Of a stretch of 64,000 bases of DNA, positions 37,689 through 48,339 are shown one piece after another. The translations under genes were made by a program, and so were the position numbers. Origin of the DNA: Auanema rhodensis (Eukaryota > Nematoda > Chromadorea > Rhabditida > Rhabditidae); assembly GCA_964057225.1 (NCBI GenBank), contig OZ059896.1:10912001-10976000 (forward strand). The letters are read 5' to 3'. The first letter of the stretch is position 1. Every line of letters begins with the position of its first letter. The notes under the pieces were generated by a model. The model was not told the origin of the DNA. It saw only the letters and a program-made list of their open reading frames with translations, and made no database searches.

Positions 37689-40600
37689 ATGCGACATCGA
37701 TTCTGGCTTTTGCAGCTTCAACTTTGTATTTTATTTTCCTTGACAGGTTTGTTATTTCAAGTTTATATATAATTTTAATTATTAACTATTTATTAATATT
37801 TATTTTGCATTATTAAGAGCAATCTGGGTGTGCAGAAAAAAGTTATCCAGGCTCATATCAACTGGTCTGTCTATGTAATTCAACATATTGTGATGATTTT
37901 CCAGTAAATAAGTTAATTTATTATTATTTTTATTTAAATAATTATAAATAGCGAGTTGAAACGATAAAGAGTGGTTCATCTGTTATAATCACATCATCTA
38001 AGAAAGGACAGCGATTTCAACGAAATGAGCAAATATTTAAAAAAATAAGTTTGTATCATCTAATTTATAATTCTAATTTATATTTTTTTTTTTGGATAAG
38101 GGAAAGAATGAGAAAATTACCAAAATAACAGTTGATGCTCGCAAACGTTTTCAAGAAATTAATGGGTTTGGTGGAGCATTTACTGATGCTGTGGGAATAA
38201 ACTTGGCTAGCTTATCAACGGACACTCAAGAGAATCTTCTCAAATCATACTTCAGTGATATAGGTTAGTTTAAATTTTCTTGAAAAATGTTTAAGAAATT
38301 TATAAAAACATGCTGAAGACAAGAGAAATAAGTTTTCATTTGATTTACAATTATATGAATATTGGAATGACTATAATACAATAAGATCAGTTATTTTATG
38401 CTCAACAATATTAAAATTAAATCGTTTTGGGGATTTTATACTAAATATTCATTTAATATTTGTATTACCAGTTAAAATACTTCAATTTTTTCATTGTATT
38501 ATCAAAAAGAAATGATATTAAATTAATTTTGTAATTGATATTTTACATTATTCGTTAGGATGATGATGTTTTTTATAAAGTTTTTATAAATGATACATTA
38601 ACATAAATTGTTATATTTTCTCAGAAAATAATCTTTGTTTTTATGTTTTTAATCAATCAAAGCTAATTTTGTCTTTTTCTTCCAATATTGTGCTTCTAAT
38701 AAAGCACATTCCAATCTAGCTTTCTCTAGTTGAATTTGAGCCTCCAAAAGTTCATGATGCTTTTTCTCATTTTCAATTTTAATTCGAATCAGATTTGTAT
38801 TCAATTCATCTGTTTGAGCAGCATCTTCTAGTTGGCTTTTTCCTTCTCTATAAGTAAAATTCAATTTGATTTTTTGAATATTTAACATACTTTTCTGTGG
38901 TTTCATTCTTAATTTCTGTTGTTCCTGGTAATGTTGATGTATTTGAAAAGAATGAACACAAAAATTCGGGAGTTATTTGATCATCACATATTGGACTATC
39001 ATTTTCTGTAACCTATAAACAAATATATTAATAGCTATAGGCTTATAAAGTTACAAATACCGAAGGTGAATCAGACAAGCCGTCAAGAGAAGTACGCTTT
39101 GAAGCACCTTCGGACGTTGTCGGTTCATCATCCTCTCGTGTCCGTTTTCTACGATTATTTTGAATTTTATGATCCGTTTTTTCAGTTTGTTTATTACTGT
39201 TTTCATCCTAAAAATTAAAATTATTCTCATATTCTGTTTGTATTAATTAACTTACATTATTATTCATATGAGAATCTATCGATGATTTTGTTCCTCCAAT
39301 CAAACGAGCTTTGATATCTGGTCGATCAAGTAACAACTTGATATGAGGAGGCATCGTCAATTTTTTACCACCTTTTTTCTAAATATAATTAATATTTATA
39401 TTAAATTATATATTTATTATATACCAATTGAGTAAAAAATTCGCGACTTTTTTTCAAATTATCTCGAATGCGTTGTTCAATCTGTGTTGTTGTCCTTTTT
39501 GGATAACCCAATACTTCAAGACCATTTGCAATATTATTTAAAAGCAAACTTTTTGCCTAAAAAATTATAAAATTAAAGAAGATTTGATTGAAGTTAGAAT
39601 AGTAAATTCATGAAGAAAAATGTGATTTAACTGACCACAATTGAAGCTTCACGACTTGCTCCTTTAACTGTTCCATGAAATATTTCATAGTTATCAACAT
39701 AGTTTTGTGATAGAAAGTACAATTCTTCTGGTGACATAACTGGAGCTCTTCTCTTCAAAAATTACCATAATAATTCATGAAAAAAGTGAAATATACCTTC
39801 TTATCCACTGTTTCTTCTTCTAACGGCTTAAAAATTGAAGCAAATGAATCCAATAGACTTGCAGGAGAAATTGTTGTTTCACTATCATCTGCCATTATAG
39901 TTTTCTTATCAAATTACTTAAAATAATAGTTAATATTTTAAAAAATTCTTAAACATTCATCGAATAATTGATTCATTTAGAACAACATGAAACATGTAAA
40001 AAGTCAAATTGCATATAAAAATGAATTGTAAACAAAGAAATAATGCAACATTTTGTAGAAATTGACTGGAAAATACGAAAGAAAAGACATTTTTTGAGGA
40101 AAAGTACAATGAGACTTCAGAGCCCGGTGAACTGAGCTGGTTGTCGTCGTCGATTAGGGAAGGCTGGCCCGAGGACGGATAGAGTGGGAAAGAGCACGAA
40201 GATTATTTGCTCTAGAGGTCGGGTAGAAGGATGGTGAGGGGGAGAGAAAAACGGACGGAGGAGCAGCAGCAACAGCAAGTTCGAAAGGAAAGAAGAAGCA
40301 AAGAAGACAGAAAGAATGGGTGACAATGAAGAAAGAAAGGTCGAAAGAACATGCTAGAGAAGAGAAAATAGAGAAGTATGGACACACAGGTAGGGGGGGG
40401 GGGGTTGAAGGGGAGAGGTCGCCGATTGGTATGTGAAGCCAAGTGAGGAGAGAGGAGAGAAACAATTCAGAGGGAAAACGAAACTGAGGAAAGGAAAAGG
40501 ACATACTCAGTGCCCTCCGTTACGACGACAACGTCGACAGTCCTTCACCTCCTATCTACTATCTTTCATCCCTTGCCTATTCTCCGTGTAGGCTCACTCT

Positions 40601-42680
40601 CTTTCTTTAGTTTTCTTTTCTTTCATCCTTATCTAGAAAGTAAGCAAGACCTGAGATCAGAATGTGGATCACAATGAAAGAAATTGAATTGGTTTATTGA
40701 CATAAAATTATTATTTTTTCTTAAATATGAAATAAAATGAAATAACATACAATATTCTAATACTTAACAATAAACTGTGGCTATTTATCAGTTATAACTG
40801 AAGATATATGAGCATTCCTTCGCTACAAAATTCTGTGAAGTTGGATGTTGCGTCGTTTGTTTGCCCGGTGAAGCTTCTGCTCCTTGCGGTCCATCTTCTA
40901 CACTAGAAAGTGCTGATATGAGGTTGTCTCTGGGTCATACGGGACGCTGAGCAGTTTTTCAAGAACTTTCCAAACGTTTTTTTCTAAATACTTTGAGTTA
41001 AAATTGTAAATATAGCTTAAAATATCTGAAACTACGTATAAGAAAAATGAAAATTTCGAGATAATTTCTTAAAGATTTCTGTGAAGTTTTTATAAGTTTT
41101 GCACATCTGATATAAATAATTCAGGATTGGAATATAGCCTTGGTCGAGTTCCTATAGCCAGTACTGATTTTAGTACCAGAGAGTACAGTTATGCTGAAGT
41201 TCCCGAAGATTTTAATCTAAAAAATTTTACTTTATTGGAAGAAGATTACTTATATAAAGTTTAAAAAAAATAAAACATTTCTTAAAGTTCAATTTCAGAT
41301 TAAATATATTCAAAAAGCGCAAAAGTTAGCCAAAAATGGTATTCGGTTAGTAGCATCACCATGGAGTCCACCGGGTAATATGATTCAAATCAGAAAAAAA
41401 ACTCCTTTTTTTTTCATTTTTAAGCTTGGATGAAAGTAACAAATCGAATGGCAGGAGGTGGGCCTCTCCGAGATGACCTAAGAGTTCATCGTGCTTATGC
41501 CAACTATTTTACTAGGCTAGTTTCATAGGTTTTCAGTTGTTTAAATTCATTTTCTTGTTTGTGTTTGAAATATTATCAATTTTACAGATTTTTTGAAGAA
41601 TATAAGAAGAATGATATTGAATTTTGGGCTGTCACGGTGCAAAATGAGCCAACATCTGGAGCAATTCCAAATTACAAATGGCAAACTTTGTTTTTTACAG
41701 CATCTACTGAAAAGTTAACTTTAATTATAATTGACTTTAAAAACTTGTGATCTTCAGAAATTTCGTGCGTGATTATCTTGGACCAACTATGAAAAGCCAT
41801 GATTTGACTTCAAGCATTGTAATTATCTGTTTGGATGATGACACAATTTGGTTGCCAGCTTGGGCAGACATAGTAAGCTTTATAAAAACTTTTAATTTTG
41901 AAAGTAAAAAAAAACTTTTAGATGTTCGAAGATGATAAAGTAAATAATTATGTCGATGGAATTGGTATACATTGGTATACTAATAATATCTTTACACCCA
42001 ATAGTCTTACTAAGACTCATGAACGTCACCCTGAAAAATTTATTTTGGCAACTGAAGCATGTACTGGATCAAACTTTCCTCATGGACCCATCTTAGGAAA
42101 TTGGTATCGTGCTGAACAATACGCATATGATATTATCACTGTTTATTTGATTTTTGAAATATTCATAAACATAAGATTATTTAGGATTTAAATAATTTCG
42201 TTAGTGGATGGATTGATTGGAATATGTGCTTAGATCTTCTTGGTGGCCCAACTTGGGTGAATAATGTCGTTGATTCTCCAATTATTGTCAACAAAACATC
42301 AGATGAATTCTATAAACAACCAATGTTTTATGCAATGGGACATTTCAGGTTTAATATCAAAATTTGTTTTTTTTTAATAATTAAAATAAATTTATTTGAA
42401 GCAAATTTATAAAACCTGGTTCAAGAAGAATTTCATTACAATTGGAAACTTCTAATAAACAAATATATTCTACGGCAGTTGTTGGACAAAATGGTACAAA
42501 CGAATAATTTAATTTAATTTATTATTATTAATTATAGGTAGAAGAATACTTGTTATTCTTAATCAATCAGATGATAATGAGAAAATATTAATTGAAGATG
42601 TTTTAATTAGAAAATCTGGACTACAATTATTCATTCCTGGACATTCAATAACAACTATTATATGGGATAAACCAATATAA
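37689..42680 (+). CDS. gba: Glucocerebrosidase-like GH30 enzyme, copy A, 13 exons
   Basis: Thirteen exons (37689-37746, 37818-37903, 37952-38048, 38101-38263, 41125-41258, 41299-41374, 41425-41515, 41588-41713, 41758-41872, 41922-42140, 42185-42348, 42402-42493, 42538-42680) encode about 521 residues. Signal peptide, then the family's [35 protein letters not shown] and SPWSPPAWMK. The acid/base Glu lies in QNEPTSG and the nucleophile Glu in ATEACTG, so both catalytic residues are present. The product should hydrolyse glucosylceramide in the lysosome. The long intron 38264-41124 holds a complete gene on the other strand. The exon 7 donor is GC instead of GT (41516). At the exon 3/4 junction the frame does not join with a standard splice pair (one base off), so the gene could carry a frameshift there or the assembly an error. 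An AATAAA lies at 42708. Confidence 0.9.
38649..39895 (-). CDS. Zeste/Myb-SANT-like putative DNA-binding protein nested in a gba intron, 7 exons
   Basis: Seven exons (39895-39797, 39752-39636, 39556-39425, 39378-39256, 39207-39061, 39012-38891, 38847-38649) encode 312 residues in one frame. After an acidic N-terminus, residues 34-120 ([20 protein letters not shown], then [20 protein letters not shown]) have the helical, aromatic-spaced pattern of Myb/SANT-like domains related to the Zeste DNA-binding domain, followed by basic KKGGKKL. A disordered, charged region contains a possible nuclear localisation signal (NRRKRTRE). The C-terminus is a long coiled coil ([20 protein letters not shown]), probably for dimerisation. 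I infer a sequence-specific nuclear factor. The whole gene lies inside intron 4 of the glucocerebrosidase gene on the opposite strand. The domain call is by pattern only; the coding reality is well supported by seven phase-consistent exons. Confidence 0.78.
39896..41124. promoter_or_regulatory. Upstream region of the nested gene, purine-rich block with a G12 run
   Basis: This remainder of the long glucocerebrosidase intron lies directly upstream of the minus-strand nested gene. Positions 40085-40505 are strongly purine-rich on the + strand (pyrimidine-rich on the nested gene's sense strand), with more G+C than nearby and a run of 12 G at 40393-40404. A CT-rich sense-strand block before a start codon recurs at other genes in the window, so this is the likely promoter and 5' untranslated region. 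The long minus-strand frames across it are low-complexity Ser/Phe/Pro/Leu. Confidence 0.4.
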
Positions 42681-43081
42681 ATTTTCGAATATGAATACTA
42701 TTATAGAAATAAAAGTTTTTTTTTCTATTTATAATTCAAATAATTTATTTTTTTTTAAATAATATTTATGTAAATATAACTGTTTATTATATATTTTGTA
42801 TTAATATTTATTAAACTTTTTTAAATTTTGAATATTATGTAATTGGAAAAAAAAAGAAATAAAACATACTAATTTATATATTATGTTCCCTGATTAGTTG
42901 CTGAAGTTATTTTTGTCGTGGCAGAAAACTAGAAATATTTTATCTTTTCATGTCAAATTAAGAAATGATTCAGATTCATTCATATATTAGATAACAATAA
43001 TTCTTGTCAACTTAACGAAGTAACTCAGATTCTATAATTAAAAGATTATTTTTCATTGTTCTATATTTCAATTGGAAGATT
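42681..43081. other. Short spacer between the two glucocerebrosidase genes
   Basis: 400 bases, AT-rich, between the stop of copy A and the start of copy B. It carries copy A's AATAAA (42708-42713) and presumably the promoter of copy B. Confidence 0.6.
42708..42713 (+). terminator. AATAAA polyadenylation signal of glucocerebrosidase copy A
   Basis: Perfect hexamer 28 bases downstream of the TAA of copy A. Confidence 0.6.
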
Positions 43082-45311
43082 ATGTTGCTTTTACTATTAT
43101 TTTTAGGAACAATATTAGGTATAATATATATTATTTTTATAATTATAAATGTATGTACATATATATAATTAATTTAAAGCATCAAATTCTTTACCATGCA
43201 AGAAGAAAATTGTATCTCTTGATCGAATTGTATGTGTATGTAATGCTACATACTGTGATGATATTGAACCTATTGGAACTTTAACTGATGGACAAGCTGT
43301 GCTGATTCAAACCACAAAGTCAGGAAAACGTCTTGAGCGAACTGTAGTGAAATCTTCATTATCAGGTAAATTTATTTATTTTCATAAAAAGTTAAAGAGT
43401 CACGTGTTTTTAAGAATCTCCAGATAGTCAAATAACAATCAAACTATCCACAGCAGGACTTCAACAAATTATGGGCTTTGGTGGAGCATTTACTGATTCT
43501 GTTGGATACAATTTACTGAATTTACCTAAGAACATGCAAGATATGGTTTTATCGAGCTATTATGGAGAAAGTGGTATATAGAAAAGTTCTTTCTTTCTTT
43601 GATAATAAGAGTTGTAACTATACGTTATCTGATCGTTTTCAGGTCTTAACTATGTCTTCGGACGTGTGCCCATGGCCAGCACTGATTTTTCTACCCATGC
43701 ATATAGTTATGATGACATTCCGGGAGACTTTGATCTTAAAAATTTTTCTCTGACATACGAAGATTTCCATTACAAAGTAAACCAACTAAGAAAAATATAA
43801 AGACAACTTAATTATATATCAGATACCATTCATCAAAAAAGCACAAGAGTTAGCCAAAGATAGATTAAAATTGATTACAGCACCTTGGTCAGCTCCAGGT
43901 ATTTTTAATAATATGAATATTAAATATTGAATATTATAATATTTACTTTAAAAAGTAAAATAATTTACTTTTACAATTTATATTTTAATATAATAATCAA
44001 ACTTGCCTTTCAATTACAAGGTTGGATGAAAACAAATGGTCAAATGAAAGGAGGAGCTCCACTTATTGGAGAAGTTAATGGAAAATACTATCAAACATGG
44101 ACTCAATATTTCATTAAGTAGGATACAACTGAATACCTATATCTAATATTTAGATTTTAGGTTTTTTGAACAATATAGTTATGAAGGCATTACCTTCTGG
44201 GGCACATCTATGCAAAATGAACCAATGAGTGGAATTGACCCAGCTTATGCATGGCAAACTATGTATTTAACTGCAAAGATGCAAAGGTATTTTTTTATAA
44301 ATTTGTATAAATCTATAAAAAAAAATTTAAAGTTTATATATGCTTTATTAATATTCATTTTATTTATAGAGACTGGCTAAAAGGATTATTTGGACCAGCA
44401 TTAAGATCAAATAATTTGACAAAAGATATTAATATACTAATAATGGATGATCAAAGATTTAATATTAAATCTTGGACTGATACCGTTAGTGTTTTATTAT
44501 AAAAATTATAAATTATATATCCATTTGAAGATATTAAATGATGAAGAAGCTGCAAAATATGTTTCTGGTGTAGGAATACATTGGTATGAGGATAATGAAA
44601 CTCCTGGTAGTTTGTTAACTTCAGCACATAATCATCATCCAGACTATTTCTTATTATATACAGAAGTATGAATATTAAACTGATAATAATTAAATATAAT
44701 CTATATTTAGTCATGCAATGGATATATTGAGCATAATGTGATTCTTGGTGATTGGGGAAGAGCTGTAAACTATGCTAAAGCTATAATAACAGTGTGTATA
44801 ATAATATTTAAAAATAACTGATTAATATTTTAGGATCTTACTAACTATGTAAGTGGATGGGTTGATTGGAATTTATGTTTAGATACCAAAGGTGGGCCAA
44901 ATTGGACTCATAACAACGTGGATGCTCCTATAATTATTGATAAAGAACAAATGGAATTTTATAAACAACCAATGTATTATGTATTAGCGCATTTCAGGTT
45001 AGATTTGATTTATTTTTTAGAAAATAGAAGTTTTTTATCAGTAAATATGTGCCAGTTGGATCCAGAAGAACAGTAGATACTCTTACGAATGTTATTAACA
45101 GTTTGGAACAAGTTAGCTTTATAACTCCAGAAAACAATTTTATTGTTGTTCTACTTAACACTGGACATGTAAGAACTTTTCTGAATTTTAAAACATTAAA
45201 AAGAATTTTTAGAAAGATATTACTGTTTCAATTCAATCACCTAATGATTCGTCGTATTATAGTTTTGTTTCTGAAAAAAATTCTATTTCCACCATATCTA
45301 TACCAAAATAA
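43082..45311 (+). CDS. gba: Glucocerebrosidase-like GH30 enzyme, copy B, 13 exons
   Basis: Thirteen exons (43082-43118, 43180-43365, 43415-43573, 43643-43776, 43823-43898, 44021-44117, 44161-44286, 44370-44484, 44531-44665, 44711-44791, 44834-44997, 45042-45168, 45213-45311) encode 511 residues without any frame problem. Signal peptide, [44 protein letters not shown], the acid/base Glu in QNEPMSG and the nucleophile Glu in YTESCNG, so it should be active. It is a tandem paralogue of copy A. Most intron positions and phases are shared. Copy B lacks the intron that A has at 37904-37951 and has one at 44666-44710, right after the nucleophile codon, that A lacks. Nematodes are known to carry several gba genes. 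The stop codon overlaps an AATAAA (45307-45312). Substrate preference relative to A cannot be judged. Confidence 0.93.
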
Positions 45312-45477
45312 ATGTAAAATACATCATATGTGCATATTTAATTTATTCAAATAATATAGTTAACAAACAATTTCATGAGAACAAAAATGTTTAATAGAGG
45401 TTTATATAACATTATTTAAAGATTATTTATATTCTGAATGTTAAACAAACCTACAAAAATAAAAAAACATTCATGAA

Positions 45478-45483
45478 CTTTAT
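45478..45483 (-). terminator. AATAAA polyadenylation signal of the LITAF-domain gene
   Basis: Perfect hexamer on the minus strand 28 bases past the TAA. The region between the two convergent stops (45312-45510) is short enough for the two 3' ends to overlap. Confidence 0.6.
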
Positions 45484-45510
45484 TAAGGCTTATTTCCAAT
45501 TTATACTATT

Positions 45511-46177
45511 TTATCGTTTCTTAATTGCAATTAATCGATTACAATTTGGACAATAATGATGAGCATCATGAAAAGATGTACAACATATAAAGAATATAAA
45601 TGGAAAACAGAATAAGGATAAGAAAATGAAAAGACAAACCATTGAACCCATTACAAAACGCCTTCTTGTTACAACTTGACTTTGACAGTATGGGCACACT
45701 TCCATGTATGGATCAAACGATGGAGCCGCCTAAATATATTGATTAATTTATGCTTTATGATACGGTACTTAGTTGCATAGTTCAGTTTCACATGACTTAC
45801 TTTTATTTGATGAACCACAATAATGTTTTGACCGATAACATTTGGTTGCATTGGTTGAATTATAACGGTCTGTGGTGGATGAGTCATGTACATTTGAGCT
45901 GGCTAAAACAGGATATTTTCAATATAAAACATATGTTCAATTGTTTGTGTGTTTAGCAATACATCATATTTGTTTCTAAGAATATGGATCACGTACAGGT
46001 TGAGCTGGGTACGCAGAAGCTCCAGGGATCGGAGGTGGATTTACAGGTGGGGCTGTTTGTGGGGCTGCTGTGGGCATATTTGCTGCTGCCTTTATAAAAA
46101 TATAAATGTTAAAAAAGAAATACGTTTTTTTCCGAATTTACCTCATAACTAGGCGGAAGTCCTTTATCAATATTCAT
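45511..46177 (-). CDS. LITAF-domain membrane protein, 4 exons
   Basis: Four exons (46177-46142, 46089-45997, 45902-45801, 45729-45511) encode 149 residues. The N-terminus has PPSYE, a PPxY-like motif of the sort that binds WW domains of NEDD4-type ubiquitin ligases, followed by a Pro/Ala/Gln-rich stretch. The C-terminal LITAF (SIMPLE-like) domain has the N-terminal knuckle CPYCQSQ, a 23-residue hydrophobic insert (VCLFIFLSLFCFPFIFFICC) and the C-terminal knuckle HYCPNCNRLI. Together the knuckles bind one zinc, and the insert is a monotopic membrane anchor. Family members sit on the cytosolic face of late endosomes and lysosomes. It converges on glucocerebrosidase copy B, with a gap of 199 bases. 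Its own AATAAA reads on the minus strand at 45483-45478. Confidence 0.92.
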
Positions 46178-46876
46178 TTTTAAAACGTTTGAAATATTTT
46201 ATTTATACCTTAAAAGAAAAAAGTTAAAATAATTTAAGATTTATCTATACATAAATTAAAAATAATTTTTGAACTAATATCAGTAAAATGGTACATACGT
46301 TATAATACAGATTAATAGTAAAATATTATTTAATAAAGAATATTCAATAATATTTATTAATAACGGAGTTGTGAATGAAGAGTGAATGAGTTGATAGGAC
46401 GAATAGAAATAAATTCATATTACAAGCTATAAGAGAGATGCTCGTATGATAAAATTTAATCAATAGTTAGCTATATATAAAATAAATAGTGATCTTTTCG
46501 ATAATCAAGGAATGAGTCATTAAATAAATAAACGACGATATATTCTGACGTCAATGAGGTATTCACATACGAGAATGATGAGTATGAACCATTTCGAAAT
46601 ATGTGATAACTTTTATAGGTTTGATTTAAGTTATAGATGTTTCATTGAAATACTTTTATACTTATATTCCTAAAGATATAAATATATTTTTCATATTAAA
46701 TTTTCAAAAAGTAATTGCAACCCCCCTAAATGAATATCACTAATATTATTATATAAGTATTTTTTATTTTTAAAATATTCTATAATAAAAACAGTCCTAT
46801 TACCTTTTGAAATCAATAGATTTTATCGAATGGTCATGTAACCTCATTTGATGTTTATCAAACTTTATTTGGAAGA
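46178..46876. other. Divergent promoter region
   Basis: About 700 AT-rich bases between the LITAF-domain gene (-) and the cysteine-rich secreted-protein gene (+), with no coding exons. No specific element was recognised. Confidence 0.45.
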
Positions 46877-47312
46877 ATGTTCAGAAATCTTTTGGGTATT
46901 TTCGTAATTATACTCTTAATTCATAAGTCTTTAAGCATATCATGTTCATCTAGTAAGAGTTTGATTTTATTTTTCATCATTTTAACATTTCATAATAGAT
47001 GAATACTGCCCCAGTGGCTGGTCCGTCTTAAGACGTCAAGATCAATCTGCCCATACATGTGATCCTATGAATGTATTTGCTTACTCAATTTTCAGATTTT
47101 TAATATTGTCTTTCAGTTCAATACAAAATGTCCCAAACCTCACAGATGTGTTTATTCAAAGTGTGGCTTAAGTTTTTGCTGTATTGATGCAGGTTTGTTT
47201 ACTAACCATTATTATGTGATTTTCAGTAACAATTGCTTCCATTTCAGAAGGTCTAAGACGTTGGAAGCTTGCAAAGGAAATCGAGGAAGACATGCAAGAC
47301 GATGAGCTATAA
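46877..47312 (+). CDS. Small secreted cysteine-rich protein with one lustrin-type repeat, 4 exons
   Basis: Four exons (46877-46952, 46999-47072, 47117-47192, 47248-47312) encode 96 residues. A clear signal peptide (MFRNLLGIFVIILLIHKSLS) is followed by one domain with cysteines at CS.., YCPSGW, HTCDP, TKCPKP, RCVYSKC and SFCC. That spacing (CPxGW...C.P...CP....C..S..G...CC) is the lustrin-type cysteine-rich repeat that is common in nematode secreted proteins, often beside Kunitz domains; here it stands alone. The C-terminus is charged (EIEEDMQDDEL). It is likely an extracellular or cuticle/defence protein, but the sequence shows no target. Every exon phase fits. Confidence 0.8.
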
Positions 47313-48339
47313 TATTATCCTAGGTTTTTAAGATTTAATATTGATAGAACATTGTATTTTGTATTCCAATATTATTCGTTTTGTTTCATTATCAGATTGA
47401 TAAACGATCCCCCCATAATCGAACTGTTACCACTAATAATGTTCAGAAGCAATCTCATAACAGAAATCAAAGAAATTCAATTGTCTACCGTATTTGTGTA
47501 CAATGACATTCGTTATCTATGAGAATTTTAAAAAATAAAATATGATATGGGAATCGGTCAATAAGCTGAAAAATATATTTTAGGTTACCATTATGATCAT
47601 AAATTATTATATATATATATATATAATATATATACAAATTAAATAAATATTTTACATATGTTTGCCTAAATAGCTATATTTGAAATTGTTTTCATCCACG
47701 AGATATTAAGAAGGGAAAAAGAATGTTTTGAGTTCAGTTTCATAAACATAACACATGCCTTTCGTTTACGTTATCTACATAAATTATAAAACTTCGACAC
47801 TAGCATGTCATTAGTGGATTATTGATTTTTCACTAACTCCTTTAACTAAAGGCGCCTTACAGACTTGCGCACGTGACGCTGGTTTATATTTCCTCTTTTC
47901 ATTCTTATTACCACATTATGAATCAGTTGAAACTTTCGCTTATATCTGATTTTTAGTTTTTTAATGTTAATATTGAATAATTGGGTTTAAATTGAATTAA
48001 TCAGTACGCAACAGCTGTTTTCAAAAAAAAAAGAAGAAATACCGTTGACACTTATAAATCAAAATTTTCAAATATTATAACTAGGTAAAATCAATATAAT
48101 ATTTGTTGTATCGTTTCTGTGCAATCCATTGGCATGAAGTTGTACATTTTTTTATTGATTTGCCTCCTATGATACGCTCGCTTCTCCTTTTTTTGCAAAA
48201 TATATTCATTTTAAATATTTATTCGTCTCTTATTTTAATTTTTATTTGACTAAATATTATTGATGTTCATATAATTTGTTTTTTTGATTTTAAGTTTTAG
48301 ATAAGATTTAAGTCGTCTAAATTTAATTTAAAAGAAACT
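47313..48339. other. Intergenic, AT-rich
   Basis: About 1 kb with no exon seen. It should hold the 3' end of the small secreted-protein gene and the promoter of the HP1-like gene. A TA repeat lies at 47608-47632. Confidence 0.45.

Noticed and set aside
40154-40504. Overlapping 70-116 codon frames on the minus strand upstream of the nested gene
   Set aside because: Several frames are open at once because the DNA is almost pure pyrimidine on that strand; low-complexity Ser/Phe/Pro. Better explained as a promoter-type block.
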